35,356 nt of DNA, taken from IMG/VR virus record IMGVR_UViG_3300037502_001447, positions 1 through 35,356 of that record; one strand, given 5' to 3'. The notes beneath the pieces were generated by a model. It saw only the letters and a program-made list of their open reading frames with translations, did not search any database and was not told the origin of the DNA. Position numbers and translations under genes: made by a program. The first letter of the stretch is position 1. Each line of letters begins with the position of its first letter. The stretch is from a virus. Of this stretch, positions 6,803 to 13,677 are shown piece after piece.

Positions 6803-7068
6803 CGCCGGATGAACTGGTGGAGCGCGTGGCGACAGCTATTGCCCGTGCGTACGTGTCCGATGTTTCTGGCGGCCACTTGTGTCTGGAAGACAGCGAATAT
6901 CATTGGTCAGATTGGCGTGTTGAAGCCCGCGCAGCCATCGCCGTGGTGCTGGAAGAGGCGGCGAAGACAGTTGACCAAATGCCGCTCAGCCACCCCGGCA
7001 ACGCTGCTGAAACTGCGCTGGAATGCGCCGCCGCCATCCGGGCGATGATCCCAAAGGGGGGAGTATGA
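6799..7068 (+). CDS. Small phage accessory protein with EARAAIA motif (copy 2)
   Basis: An 89-residue protein coupled to the previous gene by ATGA, with GAAGGTG upstream. It repeats the layout of its neighbour: an N-terminal helix (TPDELVERVATAIARAY), a variable middle with a Trp pair (EYHWSDWRV), then EARAAIAVVLEEAAK. A third helix (TALECAAAIRAMI) is added. Function is unknown. The shared motif and adjacency point to tandem duplication. Confidence 0.65.
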   Translation: MTPDELVERVATAIARAYVSDVSGGHLCLEDSEYHWSDWRVEARAAIAVVLEEAAKTVDQMPLSHPGNAAETALECAAAIRAMIPKGGV

Positions 7069-7430
7069 TCGAAAACATTTTAGCTGAACGCCAGAAGACC
7101 CATGGCGATTTCTACGATGTTGCCATGACCGCTCAGACGCTCAAGGACGCAATGCGGCGAGGCAAGAACTGGAAGATTCTAGACGATACGCAACGCGAGA
7201 CGCTGGAGATGATTGCTAGCAAGATCGGGCGCATCTTGGCGGGCAACCCACATGAGCCGGATCATTTTCAAGACATCGCGGGCTACGCTCAGTTGATCGT
7301 CAACGCTTACAACGCCGTCGAACGTGATCCCATTCGCCCCCACGACGAATGCAGTCCCTCCACGCCTGCGCCTGCTCGGGAGGCATCCGTTTTAGGAGGG
7401 TGGGCAACGCTGCCCGGAACATCACGGTAA
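7065..7430 (+). CDS. DUF6378 domain protein
   Basis: A 121-residue protein. The start ATG 7065 lies in an ATGA overlap with GGGGGGAG upstream. The core ILAERQKTHGDFYDVA...TQRETLEMIASKIGRILAGNP...HFQDIAGYAQLIVNAY matches the DUF6378 family of phage proteins, which is thought to be related to nucleotide metabolism or regulation; no enzymatic role is established that I know of. The family core ends near residue 80. The remaining ~40 residues (IRPHDECSPSTPAPAR onward) run into the convergent lysis gene at 7300-7530 and look like unconstrained read-through. It is the last gene of the rightward operon. Confidence 0.8.
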   Translation: MIENILAERQKTHGDFYDVAMTAQTLKDAMRRGKNWKILDDTQRETLEMIASKIGRILAGNPHEPDHFQDIAGYAQLIVNAYNAVERDPIRPHDECSPSTPAPAREASVLGGWATLPGTSR

Positions 7431-7530
7431 GAAGGCCGAACCAAAAAGACGGGCGTTGGGCGACGAGGAAACCTCCCGCAGCAACGCCCATCAGCAGCAC
7501 GACAATCGCTGCGACTTCCAGCCAGGTCAC
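7300..7530 (-). CDS. Small single-pass membrane protein at the end of the lysis cassette
   Basis: A 76-residue protein. I chose GTG 7530, which forms a GTGA overlap with the holin stop; TTG 7551 is the longer option. One N-terminal membrane segment (LEVAAIVVLLMGVAAGGFLVA, about 4-24) is followed by a second partly hydrophobic helix and a basic C-terminus (ECxRRGGEWDxxRxRC-like: DCIRRGGEWDHVRRRCKR). Such proteins are common next to phage lysis genes; a holin-like or spanin-like role is possible but unproven. Its last 131 nt overlap the DUF6378 gene tail to tail. Confidence 0.65.
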   Translation of the reverse strand: MTWLEVAAIVVLLMGVAAGGFLVAQRPSFWFGLLTVMFRAALPTLLKRMPPEQAQAWRDCIRRGGEWDHVRRRCKR

Positions 7531-7688
7531 TTCTTGGACCAGATGGACCAACCAGCGGCGAAGATGATACCCAGCGCGCCGATGATGTCATTGACGGTAG
7601 ACTGTTCCAGAATACCGGCGCCGACAAAGTAGCCGCCGGCTGCCGCGAGGACGGCGCGCACGACGCCCCAGATCATGTCCTTGGTCAT
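7527..7688 (-). CDS. Holin, Pam3-gp28-like
   Basis: A 53-residue membrane protein that should form lesions in the inner membrane and release the endolysin. Two hydrophobic segments are visible: VVRAVLAAAGGYFVGAGIL (8-26) and IIGALGIIFAAGWSIW (35-50), with a charged KDM start and a WSKK end. Size and pattern fit the Pam3-gp28 family of putative phage holins. ATG 7688 has AGGAG 9 nt upstream and overlaps the endolysin stop as ATGA. It follows the endolysin gene, the reverse of the usual holin-first order. Confidence 0.8.
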   Translation of the reverse strand: MTKDMIWGVVRAVLAAAGGYFVGAGILEQSTVNDIIGALGIIFAAGWSIWSKK

Positions 7689-8110
7689 TTCTTCGCTCCT
7701 GTTTTGGTGCCGGGGTATTCCTTCCACGGCAGTTGGTAATGCGGTCCGTCTTTGAATTTCAGCCAGTCGCCGCCCCATTCGAGCGGCACCTTCTCGGCCT
7801 TGGCCGCTGCCTTCATGGCCTTGGCCAGACGCTCGTACAAGGGCCAGTGCCAGGTGACGGCGCCCTTCAGCACGACGGCCAGATCGACGGCGTGGGCGTA
7901 GCCGTTGGGGGCCTTGAGGTGACGCGACCGCAGGGTACGCGAGGCGCCCTTCTTGACGAGCAGCTTCTGCTCTTCAAGGGTACGCACGCCCTGCGTGACG
8001 ATGAAGCCGGTGTCTTTGTCTTTCCAGTCGTCGGCGCAGCGCAGCACGACGCGCACCAAGTCGGGGTGAACGCCGCGCAGCCGCGAGAGGGACGTGATGT
8101 TCAGCTTCAT
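7685..8110 (-). CDS. Endolysin, peptidase M15 (L-alanyl-D-glutamate/D-Ala carboxypeptidase type)
   Basis: A 141-residue peptidoglycan peptidase of the M15C type. It contains GVRTLEEQKLLV (41-52) and the zinc-site pattern SRH64...AVD76, with the third ligand H124 in DGPHYQL. EWGGDWLKFKDGPHYQ (111-126) is the typical C-terminal signature. There is no signal peptide or cell-wall binding domain, so export should depend on the holin encoded just after it (ATGA overlap). ATG 8110 overlaps the preceding small gene. The length is normal for single-domain phage endolysins. Confidence 0.93.
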   Translation of the reverse strand: MKLNITSLSRLRGVHPDLVRVVLRCADDWKDKDTGFIVTQGVRTLEEQKLLVKKGASRTLRSRHLKAPNGYAHAVDLAVVLKGAVTWHWPLYERLAKAMKAAAKAEKVPLEWGGDWLKFKDGPHYQLPWKEYPGTKTGAKK

Positions 8111-8364
8111 GCCTTGTCGGCCTTCTCGTTGATGCGCTCGAACAGCGTGTTCAGCGTGCGGTCCACCTGCTGGAAGCCGGACCGAATGTCGTTCTTGATG
8201 TCCGCAACTGCCGTCTTGAAGTCATCCTTCTGGACGTAGTTCAGCGGTATCTTGCGCACGTCTTCATCCAGACGATCTAGGCTATGGTAAATCCTGCTCA
8301 AGACATACCCTCCAAAGACGCCGGCCGCCCCGACAGCGAGGTTGAAAAGCACTTGATAGTCCAC
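8107..8364 (-). CDS. Signal-anchored membrane protein of the lysis region
   Basis: An 85-residue protein read from GTG 8364, which has AGGTG 6-9 nt upstream; ATG 8397 in the same frame would overlap the preceding gene by 29 nt. One membrane segment (VLFNLAVGAAGVFGGYVLS) is followed by a soluble coiled-coil type domain (LDRLDEDVRKIPLNYVQKDDFK and TLNTLFERINEKADK). The pattern DxDVRxxPLxYVxKDDF is frequent in proteins next to phage endolysins. It may be a holin partner, antiholin or virion-release protein. ATGA overlap with the endolysin. Confidence 0.7.
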   Translation of the reverse strand: MDYQVLFNLAVGAAGVFGGYVLSRIYHSLDRLDEDVRKIPLNYVQKDDFKTAVADIKNDIRSGFQQVDRTLNTLFERINEKADKA

Positions 8365-8368
8365 GTCG

Positions 8369-10165
8369 TCACCTCGCCATCCGATTGCGGTTTTCATCCG
8401 CCATGGTATTTGGCGCGGTCGTAACCGGCGTACGCTTTACCATACGGCTGACTGGGCCGGACGGCCGGCGCGGAGCGGCAGCAGCGCCTTGACCACCAGA
8501 CCGGCGCATCGCCGTCTCCAGTGCGTCCGCAGCCTTGCGGGCGTCCAAGAACTCCAAGGCGATTTCCATCGCCATCTTTTCGTTTATTTTGCCTTCCAGA
8601 CGGCGAAGAATTTCGTTGGCGATGGTGGCCACGCGGTCGAGCAACGGCGGCAGAGAGAATGTACCGGCCGGACGCGCCAGTTCAGGCGCGGCCTCGCGGC
8701 CCATCTGCGTTAGTTCCTTGACGCGGGCGTCGCGTGACAGGTCCAACATGACGCGGTCCACACGGGCCATCTGCGGCGGCGACAACACCTCGGTCAACTT
8801 TTCATAGCGCGGCGCGCCGTCGAGCGCCTGCTTGATGGTACGCGGCGCCTCGCGCACCGCTCCCGCAAACACGCCTGCGCGCTGCGCGCCTTCCGGCAGC
8901 GGGGCTTCCAGCTTTTCCCGCAGATAAGTCCCAACGTCCATCTGGTTAAGCGGTTTCGACCCCTTGCGGAAAGCCGCCTGCGCTTCTTTCATTGACGGGA
9001 TAGCTTGTGTCAGGTCGTCCTTGATGTTGGTCAGTTCTTCTTTGATGAACTTGTTCTCTTCCTTGGCCATTAACGACTTCAAGCCGTCCAACATCGACGA
9101 CACTTCTTTGGCGTTGGTGCGCGGCGCCCGCACGGTTTTTTCGACCGTCTTGACTTTGCCAGACGGTGTAACCGTTGCTACTTTACGTTTTTCAGGCTTT
9201 GTCAAACCTTCGCGGATTTCTTTAAGCGCCGTCAAAAGTTCTTTGTTGCCAGGGTTGGTTTTAACAAGCCCGTCAATGTAATTAAGGGTCGGCTTGACGT
9301 CTACCACGTCGCCCGCCGTTTCGGCGGCTTTGAAGAGCGGGTCAGCCCGCCGGGTACGCGCAGCTTCCACCTTCGCGCGAATTTCCGGCGTCTGTTCAAT
9401 CGCCTTCAATTCGCCGACACGCGCTGCTTCCTGCACGTCTTTGACGCGCAGGGCTTCGGTCGGCTGGAGCTTCGCCGCCTGTTCACCAACCGCCGCCACA
9501 CGCGGCAGACCGACGTCAGCGGTCGCCTGCGCAAATGTCGGGCGCACGCCAGGGATGATCTCGGCTTCAGGCGCCCGTGCGGCGCGGATCAGTTCGGCAC
9601 CCCGACCTTCGGCAACATCCAGATAAAACTTGGTCTTGGGGTCAATGATGTCGCGCATCTTGTTGACCGTGGCTTTTGTGACCTTGGTCGTTGTCTTGGC
9701 GCCGGGCACCTTAGCCGGCGTAGCCGTCAGCGCGACCTGCATCATGTTGGCAACGTCGGACTTGGGCAAACCTGTAATTTCAGATACGTAGTCAACGCCT
9801 TTGTCAAGGTTCTCGGCGACAAAAGTCACCGCTTGTCGCAGCGCATTTTCTTGGTATTCCGGCGTCTCAACGACGCCTGTCGCGCGGCCGATTGGCTGCG
9901 CGGTCGCACCCAGCACACGCTCCTGACTGGCCGCGATGTCTTCAGCCGTCTCGCCCGTCACGATGCCCGCTGCGCGGCGGAACGGGTATGCAATCATCGC
10001 CGCCGTACCGGGAATGGCCTCGGCTAGAATGTCGGCGGTAGACGCGGCGCCGCGCAGCACCTGCTGACCAAAACTGGCTTCAGGTTCGGGGGCTTCGACG
10101 GGCGGCGCTTCGGCCCACTTCGGCTTTTTTGCAGACCGGACAACCGGCGCGTCACGCCATCCCAT
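8369..10165 (-). CDS. Large internal virion / DNA-ejection protein
   Basis: A 598-residue Ala/Lys/Glu-rich, mostly helical protein, the last of three successive ejection-type genes. Its N-terminal MGWRDAPVVRS segment and a Gly/Ala helix (ADILAEAIPGTAAMIAYPF, 48-66) resemble large podoviral internal proteins that leave the head with the DNA and help cross the envelope. The long middle part is coiled coil with heptads (KEENKFIKEELTNIKDDL). The C-terminal tail is basic (RMVKRTPVTTAP). It starts at a TGATG junction with the previous gene. I do not see a muramidase motif. The P22 gp16 position is suggestive; the exact equivalence is inference. Confidence 0.7.
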   Translation of the reverse strand: MGWRDAPVVRSAKKPKWAEAPPVEAPEPEASFGQQVLRGAASTADILAEAIPGTAAMIAYPFRRAAGIVTGETAEDIAASQERVLGATAQPIGRATGVVETPEYQENALRQAVTFVAENLDKGVDYVSEITGLPKSDVANMMQVALTATPAKVPGAKTTTKVTKATVNKMRDIIDPKTKFYLDVAEGRGAELIRAARAPEAEIIPGVRPTFAQATADVGLPRVAAVGEQAAKLQPTEALRVKDVQEAARVGELKAIEQTPEIRAKVEAARTRRADPLFKAAETAGDVVDVKPTLNYIDGLVKTNPGNKELLTALKEIREGLTKPEKRKVATVTPSGKVKTVEKTVRAPRTNAKEVSSMLDGLKSLMAKEENKFIKEELTNIKDDLTQAIPSMKEAQAAFRKGSKPLNQMDVGTYLREKLEAPLPEGAQRAGVFAGAVREAPRTIKQALDGAPRYEKLTEVLSPPQMARVDRVMLDLSRDARVKELTQMGREAAPELARPAGTFSLPPLLDRVATIANEILRRLEGKINEKMAMEIALEFLDARKAADALETAMRRSGGQGAAAAPRRPSGPVSRMVKRTPVTTAPNTMADENRNRMAR

Positions 10166-11349
10166 CAGGGCTTCCTCCGCAGTACGCCGTCAGGATCAAG
10201 GAACTCCGCGCCTGACGGAAGCGCGTCATATTCTTCATCAGTCGAAATCTGTCGAGGACCGCCGGGCGCTTCTTCAGCCCCCGCACCATCAGGCGCGTAT
10301 TCAAACTGGTCGCGGTACTTTTTAAACAGCCGCACAATCTCCTTGGCCGCAGCGCGCTTGACACTTGGCGGAACGGTGGGGTCCGCAAGATTACCAGCGG
10401 CGTCCTTGTAAGACTGTACATCAAAATTTGACTGCGGGCCTTCAAAGCGCGGTACCATCTTCAAAGCCAAGTCTGCGATAGGGGCTAGCTGCGCAATCGC
10501 TTCTGCGCCTTCAGTCCCCATAGAAAACGTGGCTGCCGCAGTATCAAAAAGATTTCCAAGATAGCCGCCCGTGGCAGTGTCGATTAAACCGCCTGGCTTC
10601 ATGGCACCTTCTATTTCAGTAATAGCAAGGCTCAAATCCTTAGCGCGCTTTTCGTTTGCCAAACGTGCTTTGACTTCTTCAGCCGTTTCTTTCTTAGCAG
10701 GCTTGAGAACGCGAGGCTGCGGCGGCACTTCGGCACTGATCGGCGCTTCGGCCGGCGCAAGCGTAGCAGGCGCAATTTCGCCTGTGTCGCGGTTTAGAAT
10801 GAAGATACCTTCATCCGTTTCAAAACGTTCGTAGTTGCCCTTTGGCGGGCGTCCTAGTTCAGCCGCAAGCTGCTGCTCTTCCATCTGAAGACGCCGCGCG
10901 TCCAACGCCGCCCGCTGCGCCGCCGTATCGGCCTGAAGGCGCATATTGGCGGTCGGCTCAAGCTGGGCCAGGATCAGCTTGCCTTCATCATCCTTGAGCA
11001 GTTCGGCGCGCAACAGCGCTTGCCGCAGCTTGGGGTCAGGCACGCCGCGCAGCCGGTCCATGAACGGCGCAAAGGTGTCAGCCACCTCGGGCGGCATAAG
11101 TGACGCGGCCGCTGCCAAGCCGGCGTCTGACGGATCAGAGAACGCAGCGGCAACTGACGGCAGCATTATCTGCGCGATGGCCGCCTGCTGCTCCTTTTGC
11201 GCCTGCTGTGCCTGCGCCTGCCGCGCCGTCTCAATCTTGTAGATGTTCTCCATACCCTGCACACGCTGCTGCATAAGGGCGTTCACGTCGGGCATGTTGG
11301 CCGCCATGTTGGACATGGAGTTGGCGATGATGCTAGGATCAAGCGGCAT
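10165..11349 (-). CDS. Internal virion / DNA-ejection protein, middle member
   Basis: A 394-residue protein with an N-terminal Gln/Ala coiled coil (ARQAQAQQAQKEQQAAIAQ, about 42-60), a second coiled coil (RRLQMEEQQLAAELG), a short beta-hairpin (FETDEGIFILNRDTGEI) and a C-terminal end (STDEEYDALPSGAEFLDP) of a type often found at the end of phage ejection and tail proteins. It lies between the gp7-like and the large ejection gene, as the three ejection proteins do in P22-like phages. ATG 11349 has a modest AGAGG upstream. Role by context: virion protein ejected with DNA. Confidence 0.7.
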   Translation of the reverse strand: MPLDPSIIANSMSNMAANMPDVNALMQQRVQGMENIYKIETARQAQAQQAQKEQQAAIAQIMLPSVAAAFSDPSDAGLAAAASLMPPEVADTFAPFMDRLRGVPDPKLRQALLRAELLKDDEGKLILAQLEPTANMRLQADTAAQRAALDARRLQMEEQQLAAELGRPPKGNYERFETDEGIFILNRDTGEIAPATLAPAEAPISAEVPPQPRVLKPAKKETAEEVKARLANEKRAKDLSLAITEIEGAMKPGGLIDTATGGYLGNLFDTAAATFSMGTEGAEAIAQLAPIADLALKMVPRFEGPQSNFDVQSYKDAAGNLADPTVPPSVKRAAAKEIVRLFKKYRDQFEYAPDGAGAEEAPGGPRQISTDEEYDALPSGAEFLDPDGVLRRKP

Positions 11350-11361
11350 GGCGACCTCTTA

Positions 11362-12057
11362 TTACGCCGACGCAGTCGGTGTGATGGACCTGAGATAATT
11401 CATATACGGTTCGTTGGCGTAGTAACCGCCGACAGCCTGGCCGATGCCGCTGATGGCGTTGCCAATGGCGCCTGCCGTGCCCATCGCCTGCGCCGCCTGT
11501 ACGTTGCCGCGCTGCGCCGCAATGTCGGCCAGCGCCGCGCCGGTCGAGCCGACATTGGCGGCCTGCCCAGCGGCCGCGGCCTGACCAACGCCGGTCAGGT
11601 AGCGGTAAGGGTCCATGCGTGCTTCGCGCTCAGACAAGTAGCGACTGAACGCATTCTCGTATTCTTGGCTGGCAAGGTTCTGGCCAAAACGCGTAATGTC
11701 CTTGAGCGTGCCGCCAGACTGAAGCAGACCGCGGGCAGCGGCCGACCGTTCCAACGCCTTCATGCCTTCCGACATGCGGAACCCGTATCCGGGGTCAGCC
11801 TGAAACTGCTGCATTCCGAAAGACTGATACGGCGCCAGCTTCTGGTATTCAGCCAGCGCGGTCTTGCCAGCTTCGACGTAAGGCTTGGCCAGCGCGGTCT
11901 GCGCCGCAAGCGCGTTCTGCTGCGCCCGCTCGGCAGATTTAGCCGCGTCCTTCTGAGCCTTGGCGGCTTTGTTCGAGCCAACAATACCTGAGATTGCGCT
12001 ACCGGCGGCTCCAATCGCCGCGGCGCCAAGAATGGCTGCGCCTGTTGCTATTGCCAT
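11362..12057 (-). CDS. DNA-ejection protein, P22 gp7-like
   Basis: A 231-residue protein. The N-terminus is a Gly/Ala hydrophobic stretch (AAILGAAAIGAAGSAISGIVG) followed by a coiled coil of K/A/Q. The central signature DPGYGFRMSEGMKALERSAAARGLLQSGGTLKD (around residues 89-121) is characteristic of a family of podoviral DNA transfer/injection proteins. The C-terminus is again Gly/Ala-rich. It overlaps the GNAT gene by 10 nt. It is probably packaged in the head and ejected first to help form a channel in the host envelope. Confidence 0.8.
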   Translation of the reverse strand: MAIATGAAILGAAAIGAAGSAISGIVGSNKAAKAQKDAAKSAERAQQNALAAQTALAKPYVEAGKTALAEYQKLAPYQSFGMQQFQADPGYGFRMSEGMKALERSAAARGLLQSGGTLKDITRFGQNLASQEYENAFSRYLSEREARMDPYRYLTGVGQAAAAGQAANVGSTGAALADIAAQRGNVQAAQAMGTAGAIGNAISGIGQAVGGYYANEPYMNYLRSITPTASA

Positions 12058-12518
12058 GCCAGTGACCCTTTCATGTAAGTGCGCTCCATGGGTTGGAACC
12101 CGGCGCGCTTGTAAAACCTGTCCATCTTGTCCACACGGGCATCGTCCAACGCAATCATGAATACCGCAACGGCACCCATATCCTTAGCCCAATTCTGCAC
12201 GTTTTGAAATAGCATTTCCGCCGCCCCGCAACCCCGCGCTTCCGGCTCCAGCCACCAGAACAGTTCCTGCACCACCTCGCAGGCCGGATTGAAGTACAAG
12301 GGGTAGCACAGCGCCCCGGCCAAACCGACCGGCATCGCGTCGCGTAGGGCCAGCCAGACGCCCGCGCGAGGGTTGGCGAACATGCCGTGCAGCGTCACCG
12401 CCATGCCGTCACGGTCAAACGGTGCAACTTCTGCGACAGGAGACGCGCCGTGGAACCGCGCCGTCATGGCGAGACACGCCGGCAGGTCGTCCTTGCTGGC
12501 GCGGCGCACCTCAATCAT
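12048..12518 (-). CDS. GNAT-family N-acetyltransferase
   Basis: A 156-residue acetyltransferase. The N-terminal beta-alpha unit IEVRRASKDDLPACLAMT is typical, the acetyl-CoA loop is RGCGAA (94-99 region, in LEPEARGCGAAEMLF), and motif B shows DKMDRFYKRAGFQPMERTY, the usual GNAT FYxxxGF ending. The substrate is unknown. It is embedded in the structural operon with a TAATG start and a 10-nt overlap with the ejection gene, so it is expressed late with virion proteins. It may modify a virion or host protein; that is speculation. Confidence 0.88.
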   Translation of the reverse strand: MIEVRRASKDDLPACLAMTARFHGASPVAEVAPFDRDGMAVTLHGMFANPRAGVWLALRDAMPVGLAGALCYPLYFNPACEVVQELFWWLEPEARGCGAAEMLFQNVQNWAKDMGAVAVFMIALDDARVDKMDRFYKRAGFQPMERTYMKGSLAWQ

Positions 12519-12853
12519 TACGTCACCTCGCGGCCCGATACGCGAATGTTGATCGCGGACGCCGTTCCGGCGATGGTCGAGATAAACCCGCTGGGCGCCA
12601 GCACATGCCCAACCAGTTCGGGGAATGTGTAGGTCTCGGACGGCTGCAACGTCTTGGTCTTGACGATCAGGTTGTCGTTGCTTGCAGACCCCGTTGCTGT
12701 CACCAGGTTGACGCTGATGGTCGCCGCGGCCGCGGAATAGTTGGTGGCCGTGAACTTGTCGATGATGGCCGTGACGCCCGCCGCCGTGTATTGCGTGGTC
12801 TGGACATTTTCGGCCGTCTTGGCCGGAACAAGGACTTTAACCGTTACGGTCAT
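12518..12853 (-). CDS. Small beta-rich virion protein
   Basis: A 111-residue Thr/Ala/Val-rich protein with alternating strand pattern (TVTVKVLVPAKTAENVQ, YTAAGVTAIIDKFTATN, TYTFPELVGHVLAPSGFIS). It resembles small head or neck appendage proteins found after tail-fibre genes in podoviruses; there is no enzymatic motif. It is coupled by ATGA to the preceding gene and by TAATG to the GNAT gene. Virion role inferred from composition and position. Confidence 0.65.
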   Translation of the reverse strand: MTVTVKVLVPAKTAENVQTTQYTAAGVTAIIDKFTATNYSAAAATISVNLVTATGSASNDNLIVKTKTLQPSETYTFPELVGHVLAPSGFISTIAGTASAINIRVSGREVT

Positions 12854-13677
12854 GTTGCACCTCTGGAACTAATGTTATCTGTAACCGTCAGAATGATTGA
12901 CGGAATGGCAGGATGGACAGCCGTTGCAGGATCAGCGTGCAGCGACACTGACACGTCTGATACTTCCCACATCAACTCAAAATAGTCGCCAGCGTTCATG
13001 GATAACAGGAAATTCCACGCGGCGACGGCTTCGGTATTGTTACCCTCAATGCGCAGCACGGTTGCAGAATTGGGTATGTCGGTGCCGTTCTTGCGCAGCC
13101 AAATCCAAGCGTTGTGTGCACCGCCGGCCGTGTTGATCAACTGCGCCGAAAACTGAATGTTGTAGATGTTGATCGTGTCCACATAAACGCGGGACGTCGG
13201 TGAGCCAATGTACACGCCGTTGGTGATGTCGGTCGTATTGAACGTCATGCTGTAGGCTGTATTAGTTAACGCGGCAGTCTGGTCGGTCGTGTCGTAAAAC
13301 GATCCGTACCGCAGTCGAGGCAACTGCGGCGTGTACATAGGCGCTACTTCTAGCGCCTGAAGGCTAGCCTGTAGATTAGTTGGATCAAACACTGCCTGCT
13401 GCGAAGCTTCCAGCGCCTGCAATGACGTAAGGATCGGCCCAAGATCAGAAGGCAGGATACCAGAAGACAGTTGCGCGTCGGATAAAATGGCGTTAGCATC
13501 AACGGCTTCGCCCGGCGGTCCTTTTTGAATGTCTTCCAGCGACAACGTGCTTTGCCCAGTCTGGTTAAACAGACTGAGCAGGAACAGATACCACTCACGC
13601 GCAATCAAACCTGTTTTTGGGTCTGTCAGCGGTACGCGCGGCGGCGTGATGTTGGTGATGTTAGGCACCTGTGCCAC
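12850..13677 (-). CDS. Neck/tail appendage protein with C1q-like C-terminal domain
   Basis: A 275-residue protein. The N-terminal segment VPNITNITPPRVPL...IAREWYLFLLSLFNQTG is a common start of podoviral neck or tail appendage proteins. A coiled coil (ILTSLQALEASQQAVFD, LQASLQALEV) follows, then a beta-sandwich from about residue 125 (FYDTTDQTAALTNTAYSM ... WIWLRKNGTDIPNS ... MNAGDYFELMWEV) of the kind seen in C1q/TNF-like trimeric domains. It overlaps the gp10-like gene by 17 nt. Probably a trimeric virion appendage. Confidence 0.72.
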   Translation of the reverse strand: MAQVPNITNITPPRVPLTDPKTGLIAREWYLFLLSLFNQTGQSTLSLEDIQKGPPGEAVDANAILSDAQLSSGILPSDLGPILTSLQALEASQQAVFDPTNLQASLQALEVAPMYTPQLPRLRYGSFYDTTDQTAALTNTAYSMTFNTTDITNGVYIGSPTSRVYVDTINIYNIQFSAQLINTAGGAHNAWIWLRKNGTDIPNSATVLRIEGNNTEAVAAWNFLLSMNAGDYFELMWEVSDVSVSLHADPATAVHPAIPSIILTVTDNISSRGAT

